Assembly: GCA_934589145.1 (NCBI GenBank)
Contig: CAKTNW010000029.1
Span: 1 to 25,021, forward strand
Source of the DNA: an uncultured Oscillospiraceae bacterium
Lineage (GTDB): Bacteria > Bacillota > Clostridia > Oscillospirales > Oscillospiraceae
Direction of reading: 5' to 3'
Length of the DNA: 25,021 nt
Shown one piece after another: positions 13,271-21,038 of this stretch (its first letter is position 1; each line of letters opens with the position of its first letter). Position numbers and translations under genes: made by a program. The notes under the pieces are model-generated. The model saw only the letters and a list, made by a program, of their open reading frames with translations. It did no database searches and was not told the origin of the DNA.

Positions 13271-14458
13271 TCACTCGACCTCCACCTCCACACTGACGCC
13301 GATCTCCTCGGCGCACTCCGCCGCCAGCGTCACCAGCAGGCCATCCGCCTGCCGCACCGTGGAGAACTGCGTACTCACCACCGTGCCGCCCTCCGTCAGC
13401 ATTGTCTCCAACTGCCGCAGAAGCTGCGCCTGGCCCTCCGCCTTTGCCTGGGTCTCGGTGCGCTCCACCGCCGCCGTGTCCCGGGCGGTGGTCTCCTCCA
13501 CCACCAGCGTCAGGGGCAGCCGCAGGCCAAAGGGCAGCGTTACCGGGTGATATGTGGTTATTTTATCACAACCGACCCCCAACATGCTACCCTTTCCGTA
13601 GATTTTTATCCGCTGTTTTCCCACATCCAGCGCCACGCGGCGGGCCGTCTCCCCCTCGCCGGTCTTTTCCGCCGCCGTCAGCGGCACCAGCACCGACAGT
13701 GTATACCACGTCCGGGCGTAGACCCGCCCGCTGCCCCGCATGAACCGCACCCCATCCGAGGGGGAGTCCGACACGCCGGAGATGAGAAGCTGTCCGCGGG
13801 TCACCACCGTGCCCGCCGCCACCAGCGCCTTGCCGTCCAGCGCCTCGATCTTCGTCACCAGACCGTCCCGGGCCGCCACCACATTGGCCGGGCGGCTCCT
13901 GTCCGCGATCTCCGGCGGCCGCCTCCGCTCCACCACCTGCACATGGGCCGTGCACCCCTTCACGTTTACCGACAGCCACGAGATATCCCCCAGCTCCAGA
14001 AGCACATGGTTCCGCAGCTCCTCCTGGTCAAAGCTCAGCGACCGGGTGCCGATGGCCACGCCGTTATTCTCCAGCGCCCGCAGAATTTTCTCTGTGGGCA
14101 CGGTGTCGTTGCCCGTCACCTGAAAGTCCCAGATGAACAGGCTGCCGTACCCGTACAGCGCCAGCAGCAGCCCCAGCGCACACCACAGCACATACCGCCG
14201 CCGCATCCGCCCCAGGGCCGCCGGTGCGCCCCGCTCCTCCAGCCGCCGCAGCACCGCGCCGCACTCCGCCGCGGCCTCCTCCAGCCGTAGCGCCCCCTCC
14301 CGGGTGGTGTACAGGGTGAACTGCTCCGGCGTCTCCCATTTCACATCCCAGAAGGGGATCTCGTGGACGGCGCACAGGTTCAGCACCCGCTCCGGCGCCA
14401 GGCTCTGGCACCGGAAGCGGACGGCGCCCCGCAGATAATTCCATACTTTTGCGTACAT
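13271..14458 (-). CDS. yqfD: Sporulation protein YqfD
   Basis: The product is 395 residues, the usual size. The N-terminal cytoplasmic part ends in an arginine cluster (GRMRRRYVLW) followed by one membrane segment (about 88-107), then a long outside or intermembrane domain starting FIWDFQVTGNDTVPTEKIL, which resembles a POTRA-like fold. YqfD is made in the mother cell under sigma E in Bacillus and is associated with engulfment or spore membrane function. It follows yqfC with a 2-bp gap, so the two are coupled. Confidence 0.92.
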   Translation of the reverse strand: MYAKVWNYLRGAVRFRCQSLAPERVLNLCAVHEIPFWDVKWETPEQFTLYTTREGALRLEEAAAECGAVLRRLEERGAPAALGRMRRRYVLWCALGLLLALYGYGSLFIWDFQVTGNDTVPTEKILRALENNGVAIGTRSLSFDQEELRNHVLLELGDISWLSVNVKGCTAHVQVVERRRPPEIADRSRPANVVAARDGLVTKIEALDGKALVAAGTVVTRGQLLISGVSDSPSDGVRFMRGSGRVYARTWYTLSVLVPLTAAEKTGEGETARRVALDVGKQRIKIYGKGSMLGVGCDKITTYHPVTLPFGLRLPLTLVVEETTARDTAAVERTETQAKAEGQAQLLRQLETMLTEGGTVVSTQFSTVRQADGLLVTLAAECAEEIGVSVEVEVE

Positions 14459-14460
14459 CT

Positions 14461-14751
14461 TTACTCCACCAGCTCGATTTTTTCAATGATCCCGTCGATC
14501 CGCAGCTCCTGGTCGGTCATGGCCTGCAACTGCAGACCCCGCCCGGTGATCCGCACCACCACCGACCCGCCGTTGATGTCCACCGTCTCCGTGGAGTACC
14601 CCAGCACGCCCCGGTGGCGATCCATATAAAAGGCCCGGTTCCCCACCAGCTCCATCCGGGGGATGTCCGGGGCCAGCACCTGGGGCAGATCCAGCCGGTC
14701 GGCGGCCTCCAGGCTCTTTTGCGTCAGGCGCTTGCGCAGCTTCTCTCCCAT
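14461..14751 (-). CDS. yqfC: Sporulation protein YqfC
   Basis: This 96-residue protein of the YabP/YqfC family shows the typical pattern LDLPQVLAPDIPRMELVGNR, then GVLGYSTETVDINGG and a terminal GRGLQLQAMTDQELRIDG. The family forms part of the spore envelope machinery. A GTG at 14760 overlaps the ribosome binding site GAGGTGA. ATG at 14751, 8 nt downstream of GAGG, was chosen. It is first in the yqfC-yqfD-phoH-ybeY unit and divergent from ylbJ. Confidence 0.92.
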   Translation of the reverse strand: MGEKLRKRLTQKSLEAADRLDLPQVLAPDIPRMELVGNRAFYMDRHRGVLGYSTETVDINGGSVVVRITGRGLQLQAMTDQELRIDGIIEKIELVE

Positions 14752-14851
14752 TCCCGTCACCTCTGTGGATGTCTATGCGCCGCCGGGGCAAAACTTGCCT
14801 GTCCGGCATGACAGGCCCTCCCCGTGCATAGGCTGTGGGGGAGGTGAGGCC
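14752..14851. promoter_or_regulatory. Divergent yqfC/ylbJ intergenic region
   Basis: This 100-bp region separates two divergent sporulation genes. It contains two small hairpins that share two bases, GGCAA/TTGCC (14787-14799) and CCTGTC/GACAGG (14798-14815). CATAGGCT (14827-14834, plus) and GCATAGAC (minus) faintly resemble sigma E -10 boxes, but I could not find paired -35 boxes and the first sits too close to the ribosome binding site. Confidence 0.35.
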
Positions 14852-15784
14852 ATGAGGGAGCTTTTGAAAAAGGCGGCGCTGTCCCTGCTCCTGCTGGGGC
14901 TGATGGTGGTACTGCTGTGGCAGAACGGCGTGGTGGGACAGGCGGTGCGGCAGGGGCTTCTGCTGTGCGGCCGGTCGGTGATCCCATCCCTGTTTCCCTT
15001 CTTCGTGACGGTGTCCTTCGCCGTGGCCTGCGGCTTTTTCGCCTTTCTGCGGCAGTTGGGCATCCCCCAGAGCGCCGCCGTGTTCCTGCTGGGCATCGTG
15101 GGCGGCTATCCGGTGGGGGGCCGCACCGTGGGTGAGCTGTACCGCTCCGGCGGCATCTCCAAAGAGCGGGCGGAGACGCTGCTGACCTACTGCAACAACG
15201 CCGGGCCCTCCTTCATCCTCTCCATCGCCGGGGCGGGGGTGTTCGGCAGTCAGCGGATCGGGTGGGCGCTGTACGGCATCCATGTGACGGCGGCGGTGCT
15301 GGCCGGGTGGCTGCTGGGTGCATTCGGTGAAAGCCGCGGCGGGGGTAACACCGATACAAAAAGGCGGTTTATTGCACCAATAAAGCCCGTTAATGTACCA
15401 ATAGAGGGCGGTAATGCACCGTTTCTGCCCGCTATTTTTGTGGACGTTACGCGAAATGCCGCGTTTGCCATGGTAAACATATGCGGTTTCGTCATCTTCT
15501 TCCTGGCGGTCATGGCCCTGATCCGGCAGGCGTGGCCCAACGTGCCGCCGGTGGTGCTGGGGCTATTGGAGCTGACCGGCGGCATCACGTCGCTGAAAAA
15601 TGATGCCGCCGGCTTCTGCATGGCGGCGGCGCTGCTGGGCTGGGGCGGCGTGTCGGTCCACTGCCAGACGGCGGCGGTGCTGGAGGATACAGGACTCTCC
15701 CTGAAGCGGTATCTGCTGGCCAAGGCGCTTCAGGCGGTGGTTTCCGCCCTGCTGGCGCTGGGTGTGTGCCGATTTTTCTTCTGA
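14852..15784 (+). CDS. ylbJ: Sporulation integral membrane protein YlbJ
   Basis: The product is 310 residues from ATG at 14852, which has GGGGAGGTGA just upstream. The longer frame from 14663 runs antisense through yqfC and is not used. Several hydrophobic segments and the blocks GRSVIPSLFPFFV, GGYPVGGRTVGELY and YCNNAGPSFI match the YlbJ/nucleoside-recognition (Gate) family. YlbJ is a sigma E-dependent mother-cell protein needed for spore cortex formation in Bacillus. It is shorter than Bacillus YlbJ (about 400 residues). A central hydrophilic linker (about residues 160-190) contains a 21-bp tandem repeat and is poorer in G+C than the flanks. Confidence 0.88.
   Translation: MRELLKKAALSLLLLGLMVVLLWQNGVVGQAVRQGLLLCGRSVIPSLFPFFVTVSFAVACGFFAFLRQLGIPQSAAVFLLGIVGGYPVGGRTVGELYRSGGISKERAETLLTYCNNAGPSFILSIAGAGVFGSQRIGWALYGIHVTAAVLAGWLLGAFGESRGGGNTDTKRRFIAPIKPVNVPIEGGNAPFLPAIFVDVTRNAAFAMVNICGFVIFFLAVMALIRQAWPNVPPVVLGLLELTGGITSLKNDAAGFCMAAALLGWGGVSVHCQTAAVLEDTGLSLKRYLLAKALQAVVSALLALGVCRFFF
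15374..15415 (+). repeat. In-frame 21-bp tandem duplication inside ylbJ
   Basis: Two adjacent 21-bp units (15374-15394 and 15395-15415) agree at 16 of 21 positions and encode APIKPVN and VPIEGGN, followed by a partial third AP. They lie in the hydrophilic linker. The surrounding 60 bases (15361-15420) contain 28 G+C, below the gene around them. Confidence 0.7.
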
Positions 15785-15809
15785 CGGCACTTTTTAGCGG
15801 AAAAAAGAC

Positions 15810-15838
15810 GTGCAAAACGGCGGGCAAGGCGCTATAAT
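15810..15838 (+). promoter_or_regulatory. Candidate promoter for the proBA leader
   Basis: TATAAT (15833-15838) is perfect. GTGCAA 17 bp upstream is a weak -35. If used, the proBA transcript begins near 15845 and has a leader of about 275 nt containing element copy 3 and the hairpin at 16055-16087. Confidence 0.45.
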
Positions 15839-15875
15839 AAGGGTCAAATCAGTCTATCGAAAAAGCTTCGCAGAA

Positions 15876-16010
15876 TTCGCCGCCCGCAATGGCGGCGAAC
15901 AAATCGGATCATTTTTTGACGCGTCGGGGCGTTAAGAAAACATGCCGGTGGCATGTTTTTAGTCTCCGATCTCGGCGGCTATGCCGCCGTAGCATCCGTC
16001 TTAATTTTTG
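15876..16010 (-). repeat. Element copy 3: core fragment in the ylbJ-proB gap
   Basis: Hairpins AAAACATGCC/GGCATGTTTT (15937-15959) and CGGCGG/CCGCCG (15973-15989), with the neighbouring GCGTTAAG and CCGATCTCGGCGG words, match the core of copies 1 and 2. The third core hairpin and the 12-bp closing stem are missing, so this is a fragment or a decayed copy. A separate 9-bp hairpin TTCGCCGCC/GGCGGCGAA lies at its left edge (15876-15899). Confidence 0.65.
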
Positions 16011-16054
16011 CCGCACTCCAGTAGAAAAAGCGCGGGTCGGAGCGATTTCTTTAT

Positions 16055-16087
16055 TTGTCAAAAAAGGGCTATGCCCTTTTTTGACAA
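16055..16087 (+). terminator. Terminator-like hairpin just upstream of proB
   Basis: A perfect 15-bp stem TTGTCAAAAAAGGGC with loop TAT and its complement gives the A-tract, G+C stem, T-tract layout of an intrinsic terminator in both directions. It ends about 20 nt before the proB ribosome binding site, leaving no room for a promoter. It could end ylbJ transcripts or act as an attenuator for proBA. Confidence 0.6.
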
Positions 16088-16120
16088 GCTGAAATATCAT
16101 CATCCCGAAGGAGGGATATC

Positions 16121-16906
16121 ATGCGCATTACCGTAAAGGTCGGCACCTCCACCCTGGCCCACGCCACGGGACGGCTGAACATCCAGCGGATGGAAAAGCT
16201 GTGCAAGGTGCTCAGTGATCTGAAAAACGCGGGCCACGAGATTATTCTGGTGTCCTCCGGCGCCATCGGCATGGGTGTGGGCAAGCTGAATCTGCCGGGG
16301 CGGCCCAAGGATATGCCCACCAAGCAGGCGGCCGCCGCCGTGGGCCAGTGTGAGCTGATGTATACCTACGACAAGCTGTTCAACGAGTATAGCCACACGG
16401 TGGCCCAGGTGCTGCTGACCGGCGAGGACGTAAACAACGAGCACCGCAGCCGCAACATGCGCAACACTATTTTCCGGCTGCTGGAGCTGGGCGCGCTGCC
16501 CATCATCAACGAGAACGACGCCGTGGCCACCGACGAGATCGGCGTGGAGAACACCATCGGCGAGAATGACACCCTGTCCGCCATCGTGGCGGCGGCGGTG
16601 GGCGCCGACCTGCTGATCCTGCTGAGCGACATCGATGGCCTGTACGACAGTGACCCTCATAAGAATCCGGACGCGAAGCTCATCAGCACCGTAAGCGCCA
16701 TCGATGACAGTGTCCTGGCGCTGGGCGGCGGCAGCGGCTCGGCCCTGGGCACCGGCGGCATGGCCACCAAGCTCCACGCCGCCCAGGTGGCTACGGCGGC
16801 AGGCTGCGAAATGGTCATCGCCAACGGCCAGCGGCCGGAGCTTCTCTATGACATCGTGGCGGGCAGGCCCGTGGGCACCCGGTTTCTGGCAAAGGAGGGT
16901 AAGTGA
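16121..16906 (+). CDS. proB: Glutamate 5-kinase
   Basis: ProB phosphorylates glutamate with ATP, the first step of proline synthesis. The 261-residue product is an amino-acid-kinase domain only: VKVGTSTL at the N-terminus, LVSSGAIGMGVGKL, INENDAVATDEIG, LLILLSDIDGLYDSDP and GTGGMATKLHAA are all present. The C-terminal PUA domain of the E. coli enzyme (367 residues) is absent, as in other short ProB forms. GAAGGAGGG lies 4 to 5 nt before the start. proA begins directly after the stop codon. Confidence 0.96.
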   Translation: MRITVKVGTSTLAHATGRLNIQRMEKLCKVLSDLKNAGHEIILVSSGAIGMGVGKLNLPGRPKDMPTKQAAAAVGQCELMYTYDKLFNEYSHTVAQVLLTGEDVNNEHRSRNMRNTIFRLLELGALPIINENDAVATDEIGVENTIGENDTLSAIVAAAVGADLLILLSDIDGLYDSDPHKNPDAKLISTVSAIDDSVLALGGGSGSALGTGGMATKLHAAQVATAAGCEMVIANGQRPELLYDIVAGRPVGTRFLAKEGK

Positions 16907-18163
16907 ATGACCACCATTGACATTCTGAAAAAGACCAAGGCGGCGTGGAAAACCATCTGCAACGCCTCCAACGAGACGAAAAACGCCCTGCTGCTGGCCA
17001 TGGCCGACAGTCTGGAGCGGAACTGCGCCGCCATTCTGGAAGCCAACCGGGCGGACATGGACGGGGCACGGGGCCATATCTCCGACGTGATGCTGGACAG
17101 GCTGTATCTGGACGAAAAGCGTGTGGCCGGGATGGCCGCCGGTATCCGGGACACCACGGCCCTGCCCGACCATACGGGGCGCATTTTGTCCGAGATACAC
17201 CGGCCCAACGGCATGACCATCTATAAGAAGCAGGTACCCCTGGGCCTGGTGTCCATCATCTATGAGAGCCGCCCCAACGTCACCTCCGACGCGGCGGCGC
17301 TGGCCATCAAGAGCGGCAACGTGTGCATGCTGCGCTGCGGCAAGGAGGCCTACCGCTCTGCCCACGCCATCGTGAAGGCGCTGAAGGAGGGCATCACGGC
17401 GGCGGGCGGCGATCCGGACATTGTCAACATCACCGAGGACATCAGCCACCAGAGCGCCGCCGACATCATGACCGCCAAGGGGCTGGTGGATCTGCTGATC
17501 CCCCGTGGCGGCGCGGGACTGATCCGCTCCTGCGTGGCCAACGCCACCGTCCCCTGCATCGAGACCGGCACCGGCATCTGCCATGTGTATGTGGATGACA
17601 GCGCCGACCTTCAAATGGCGGTGAACATCGTGGTGAACGCCAAGGCCAGCCGTCCCTCCGTGTGCAATGCCGAGGAGGTGCTGCTGGTACACAGCGCCGT
17701 GGCGGAGCAGTTCCTGCCCATGCTGAAAAAGACACTGGTGGACGACCGGGCCGCGGCGGGTCAGGTGCCCGTGGAGCTGCGGCTGGATCAGCGGGCGGCC
17801 GCCATCATCCCCGGCACGCCTGCCGGAGAGCGGGACTTTGACACGGAGTTCCTGGACTACATTCTGGCGGTGAAGATCGTGGACGGTGTGGACGAGGCCA
17901 TCGCCCACATTCTGGCCCACTCCACCGGCCACAGCGAGTGTATCGTCACGGAGACGGCGGAGCACGCCCAGCGGTTCGTCGACGAGACGGACAGCGCGGC
18001 GGTGTATGTGAATGTGTCCACCCGGTTCACCGACGGCGGCGAGTTCGGCCTGGGCTGCGAAATGGGCATCTCCACCCAGAAACTCCACGCCCGGGGCCCC
18101 ATGGGGCTGGACGAGCTGAGCACCTATAAGTACATCATCAAGGGCAGCGGACAGGTGCGGTGA
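16907..18163 (+). CDS. proA: Gamma-glutamyl phosphate reductase
   Basis: ProA reduces glutamyl 5-phosphate with NADPH to glutamate semialdehyde, the second step of proline synthesis. The 418-residue product is full length. [26 protein letters not shown] lies in the cofactor region and the catalytic cysteine is in [12 protein letters not shown] (about residue 250). [25 protein letters not shown] forms the typical C-terminal block. The ATG follows the proB TGA without a gap, with AAGGAGG inside the proB end, so the pair is translationally coupled. proC is not in the window. Confidence 0.97.
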   Translation: MTTIDILKKTKAAWKTICNASNETKNALLLAMADSLERNCAAILEANRADMDGARGHISDVMLDRLYLDEKRVAGMAAGIRDTTALPDHTGRILSEIHRPNGMTIYKKQVPLGLVSIIYESRPNVTSDAAALAIKSGNVCMLRCGKEAYRSAHAIVKALKEGITAAGGDPDIVNITEDISHQSAADIMTAKGLVDLLIPRGGAGLIRSCVANATVPCIETGTGICHVYVDDSADLQMAVNIVVNAKASRPSVCNAEEVLLVHSAVAEQFLPMLKKTLVDDRAAAGQVPVELRLDQRAAAIIPGTPAGERDFDTEFLDYILAVKIVDGVDEAIAHILAHSTGHSECIVTETAEHAQRFVDETDSAAVYVNVSTRFTDGGEFGLGCEMGISTQKLHARGPMGLDELSTYKYIIKGSGQVR

Positions 18164-18169
18164 GATTGA

Positions 18170-18204
18170 ATTAAAAAGGACGGCCAATGGCCGTCCTTTT
18201 TAAT
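18170..18204. terminator. Bidirectional terminator between proA and the LysR gene
   Basis: A perfect stem of about 16 bp (ATTAAAAAGGACGGCC and its complement) with loop AAT has A and T tracts on either side. It lies 6 bp past proA and 26 bp past the convergent LysR stop. Confidence 0.93.
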
Positions 18205-18230
18205 AGAGAGTTTCCAGAGCTTGAAATAGG

Positions 18231-19148
18231 TTATCCCTCCAGCTCACGCAAGATCTGCCGCAGAATGTCCACGAATTCCCGGCCTGACTCGCTCAGGGGG
18301 ACGGAGCGGAGCTTGATATAGCCCAGACGCATGTCGTGCTGGCCCGTCAGGGGCACCGTCACCAGCCGGTCGTCGCCGAAGCCCTCCGGCAGCACGCCGC
18401 TTCCGGTGGAGACGCAGTTGGTGTGGGCGATGACGCTGTAAATGGTGGCCCGGTCGGACACATAGACCACCTGGTTGAAGTCGGCGGCGGTGCCCACCAC
18501 CACCTCTTCGGCGTAGTTGAGGTTGGTGTCGCTCTGGGTAAAGGCGGCGTAGGGGTACTGGTGCAGCTGCTCCAGCGTCACGGAGCTTTCTCCGGACAGG
18601 GGATGGCCCCGGCGCATGAACACATGGGGCCGCAGCCGGGCCAGCTGGTGGAATTCCAGATTACGGCCCTCTAAAATACGGCGGATGAAGTGCTCCGTCA
18701 TGTCGGAGACGAAGATGACGCCCAGGTCGCTCTGCTGCTGGGCCACCTGCTCGATGACGGCGGCCATCTCCACCTCCTTGAAGCTGACCTCGATGCGGGG
18801 TTCCTCCCGCAGGTGCAGGAACTCCACGAATGCCTTGGCGCAGAAGGGGTAGCGCTGGGCGGCGATGGAGAGGCTGACCCGGTTTTCCGCCTTGCGCTCG
18901 CTGTAATAGCGGGTGATCTTGCGGCTGCGCTCCACGATGGGGGTGATCTGGTTCAGCAGCTCCCTGCCGTCCTCCGTCAGCGCCACGCCCCGGTTGGAGC
19001 GGTGGAAGATGGTGATGCCCAACTCCTTTTCCACCTCGGCAATGGCGCTGGACAGGGCGGACTGGGACACGAACAGGTTCTGGGCCGCCCGGTTGATGGA
19101 GCCGCAGCGGTCGATCTCCAGAATATAGCTCATCTGCAAAAGCGTCAT
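18231..19148 (-). CDS. LysR family transcriptional regulator
   Basis: The 305-residue product has the LysR winged helix at residues 1-60 (CGSINRAAQNLFVSQSALSS followed by IAEVEKELG and FHRSNRGVALTEDG), a linker helix, and a type 2 periplasmic-binding-protein-like sensor domain (about 90-300). A GTG three codons upstream lies in the GAGGTG ribosome binding site, so ATG at 19148 was chosen. It is divergent from the leucine-rich-repeat/dockerin gene, the usual placement for a LysR target. The co-inducer is unknown. proBA, across the terminator, is a less likely target. Confidence 0.92.
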   Translation of the reverse strand: MTLLQMSYILEIDRCGSINRAAQNLFVSQSALSSAIAEVEKELGITIFHRSNRGVALTEDGRELLNQITPIVERSRKITRYYSERKAENRVSLSIAAQRYPFCAKAFVEFLHLREEPRIEVSFKEVEMAAVIEQVAQQQSDLGVIFVSDMTEHFIRRILEGRNLEFHQLARLRPHVFMRRGHPLSGESSVTLEQLHQYPYAAFTQSDTNLNYAEEVVVGTAADFNQVVYVSDRATIYSVIAHTNCVSTGSGVLPEGFGDDRLVTVPLTGQHDMRLGYIKLRSVPLSESGREFVDILRQILRELEG

Positions 19149-19174
19149 GGCGTGCACCTCACTTTTTTATCTCA

Positions 19175-19203
19175 AGCATACAGGAAATGGGGGAGAAATG
19201 CAA
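19175..19203 (-). promoter_or_regulatory. Possible LysR gene promoter
   Basis: On the minus strand TTGCAT (19203-19198), a 17-bp spacer and TATGCT (19180-19175) form a weak sigma A type promoter that would start transcription near 19168, just upstream of the ribosome binding site. Confidence 0.4.
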
Positions 19204-19231
19204 GAATTTTGAAGAATGGACAAGGTATCGC

Positions 19232-19260
19232 TTGTAAAGCCGGAAATGTTGGTGTACAAT
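19232..19260 (+). promoter_or_regulatory. Promoter of the leucine-rich-repeat/dockerin gene
   Basis: TTGTAA (19232-19237), a 17-bp spacer and TACAAT (19255-19260) give a start near 19267 and a leader of about 32 nt. A perfect inverted repeat ACAAG-N6-CTTGT (about 19220-19235) overlaps the -35 box and could be a binding site for the divergent LysR protein. Confidence 0.65.
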
Positions 19261-19298
19261 CGACGATACAGAGACTTTTCGAGAAAAGGAGAGAGTGT

Positions 19299-20906
19299 AT
19301 GAAAAAGCGCGTAGTAAGCATGGTGCTGGCCTTGGTGATGCTGTGCAGTCTGACCGTGTCGGCCTGGGCCGAAGACCCGATCGTGGCCAGCGGCCAGTGC
19401 GGCGACAGTGACACGGAATCAAGGATCCAGTGGCTGCTGTTGAACACCGGAAAACTGGAGATTTCCGGCCAGGGGCATATGGAGAATTATACCTATTACA
19501 GTAGTGCTCCGTGGGCAGGGTATAAGGAACAGATCAAAGAGGTCGTGATTTACGGGCTGCAGGATGAGCTGCAAAGCTGTGTGCTCTCCATTGGAAATTA
19601 TGCCTTTTATGGGTGTGCGAATCTGACAACGGTCACGATCGCGGATACAGTTGCGGTGATAGGCTCGAGTGCTTTTGGAGACTGTGAAAGCCTGAAGGAG
19701 ATCGCGATCCCGGACTCTGTGGGAAAAATCGACGGAGCATTTTGGGGGAGCGGGATTGAAAGCATTCGGCTGCCTGCGGGGCTGACCAGTATCGGTGAGA
19801 ATACGTTTTCTGGCTGTGAGAACTTAAAGGAAGTGACGCTTCCGGAGAGCTTAACCAGTATCGGGAGAGATGCCTTTTCTAAATCGGGCTTGACCAGAAT
19901 AGTAATTCCGGATTCTGTAAGTGAGATCGGACAATCTGCGTTTAGCCGATGCATGGAGCTGGAATATGTGCGGCTGCCGGACGCCCTGGAGGAATTATCT
20001 GAATGGTTGTTTTACGGCAGCTATAAGCTTAAAAAAGTGGAAAATATTTCCCCTACCGTAAAAACAATATCCGATTCGGCGTTTAACAAATGTATATCGC
20101 TGGAAAGCGTTGAAATTCCGTTTGGCATTGAGACGATTGGTAGTCATGCCTTTTTGTGGTGCGAAAGCCTGCCGGAGATCACGATTCCTGACAGCGTCAA
20201 GACGATTGAAATATCTGCATTTAATTATTGTAAGAGCTTAAAGGAGGTTACGATTCCTGCCGGCGTGACGGAGATCGGGCGGTGCGCATTTGCTGGCTGC
20301 GATAGCCTACAGGCGGTCTATGTGGCCGAGGACAACCCGGCCTATCAGTCGGTGGACGGTGCACTGCTGTCAAAGGACGGAACAACGCTGTACTGCTGTC
20401 CGGGAGCAAAGACCGGGTGCTATGAGATCCCCGAAGGGGTGACCACATTGGAGAGAAATTCAATCTTTTGCCCCAAATTGGAGACGCTCGTGTTCCCGTC
20501 AACGGTGGAATCTGCTTATTATGCGGTCGAAGGATGCCTTGCGTTGACCAGCTGCTTCTTCCGCGGGCCGGGTGTGGAAGACTTCAACAACCTGCGCGCG
20601 TATGGCGCGACCTTCTACTACATTGAGGGCCAGCCCGGCTGGACATCGCCCACCTGCTACGGGCACCAGACCGCCCTGTGGGACGGCGGCAGCCTGATCC
20701 CCGGCACGCTGCTTGATGGTGACACCAACGGTGACAGCAAGGTGGACGCCACGGATCTGCAGCAGCTCTATGGTTACCTCACCGGCCAGGTGACGCTGGG
20801 TATGGCCCAGAAGATGGCCGCCGATTACAACGGCGACGGTATGGTGGACGTGTACGACCTGCAGGCGTTGTATGAGCACCTGGCCCTGCAGGGAACGGCG
20901 CAATAA
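19299..20906 (+). CDS. Secreted BspA-like leucine-rich-repeat protein with C-terminal dockerin
   Basis: The 535-residue product has a signal peptide (residues 1-24, MKKRVVSMVLALVMLCSLTV then SAWA). About ten LRR_5/BspA-type repeats follow (roughly 105-430), with the recurring pattern IPDSV-x-x-IG-x-x-AF-x-x-C-x-x-L. A type I dockerin closes it (475-531), with two calcium loops DTNGDSKVDATD and DYNGDGMVDVYD. BspA repeats mediate adhesion or surface binding, and dockerins dock onto cohesins. The frame is open upstream to 18690, but the ATG at 19299 has AAAGGAGAG and starts the signal peptide. The repeat region is clearly more A+T-rich (21 of 60 G+C at 20041-20100) than the dockerin end (38 of 60 at 20701-20760), suggesting a mosaic origin. 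Confidence 0.9.
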   Translation: MKKRVVSMVLALVMLCSLTVSAWAEDPIVASGQCGDSDTESRIQWLLLNTGKLEISGQGHMENYTYYSSAPWAGYKEQIKEVVIYGLQDELQSCVLSIGNYAFYGCANLTTVTIADTVAVIGSSAFGDCESLKEIAIPDSVGKIDGAFWGSGIESIRLPAGLTSIGENTFSGCENLKEVTLPESLTSIGRDAFSKSGLTRIVIPDSVSEIGQSAFSRCMELEYVRLPDALEELSEWLFYGSYKLKKVENISPTVKTISDSAFNKCISLESVEIPFGIETIGSHAFLWCESLPEITIPDSVKTIEISAFNYCKSLKEVTIPAGVTEIGRCAFAGCDSLQAVYVAEDNPAYQSVDGALLSKDGTTLYCCPGAKTGCYEIPEGVTTLERNSIFCPKLETLVFPSTVESAYYAVEGCLALTSCFFRGPGVEDFNNLRAYGATFYYIEGQPGWTSPTCYGHQTALWDGGSLIPGTLLDGDTNGDSKVDATDLQQLYGYLTGQVTLGMAQKMAADYNGDGMVDVYDLQALYEHLALQGTAQ

Positions 20907-20998
20907 TGATGGCACTGTGCCTCCGGCGGCGGGGCGGCGTTCCTCAGTCGAACGTGCTTTCCAACCGCACCGTCGCCGGGGCTTTTGCGATAAGATGA

Positions 20999-21027
20999 AA
21001 AATGACCGCCCATCGGGCGGTCATTTT
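20999..21027. terminator. Bidirectional terminator between the LRR gene and the zinc-ribbon gene
   Basis: A perfect 13-bp stem AAAATGACCGCCC with loop ATC and its complement ends in T on both strands. It lies between convergent genes, 92 bp past the LRR stop and 11 bp past the zinc-ribbon stop. Confidence 0.9.
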
Positions 21028-21038
21028 CTGTGTGTGAA

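Noticed and set aside
14827..14834. Sigma E -10 box CATAGGCT for ylbJ
   Set aside because: There is no paired -35 box at the right distance, and the implied transcript start would fall in the ribosome binding site.
14663..14851. Upstream extension of ylbJ
   Set aside because: It is antisense to yqfC. The start at 14852 has a strong ribosome binding site.
15785..16120. Proline T-box riboswitch before proBA
   Set aside because: I looked for the conserved T-box sequence near GGTGGTACCGCG and did not find it. Only the element fragment and one terminator-like hairpin are visible.
16100..18187. Long minus-strand open frame of 695 codons opposite proBA
   Set aside because: Same kind of shadow. 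proB and proA on the plus strand have complete family motifs and ribosome binding sites.
18690..19298. Upstream extension of the LRR-dockerin frame
   Set aside because: It runs antisense through the LysR gene. The ATG at 19299 begins a clear signal peptide, has a ribosome binding site and is preceded by a promoter.
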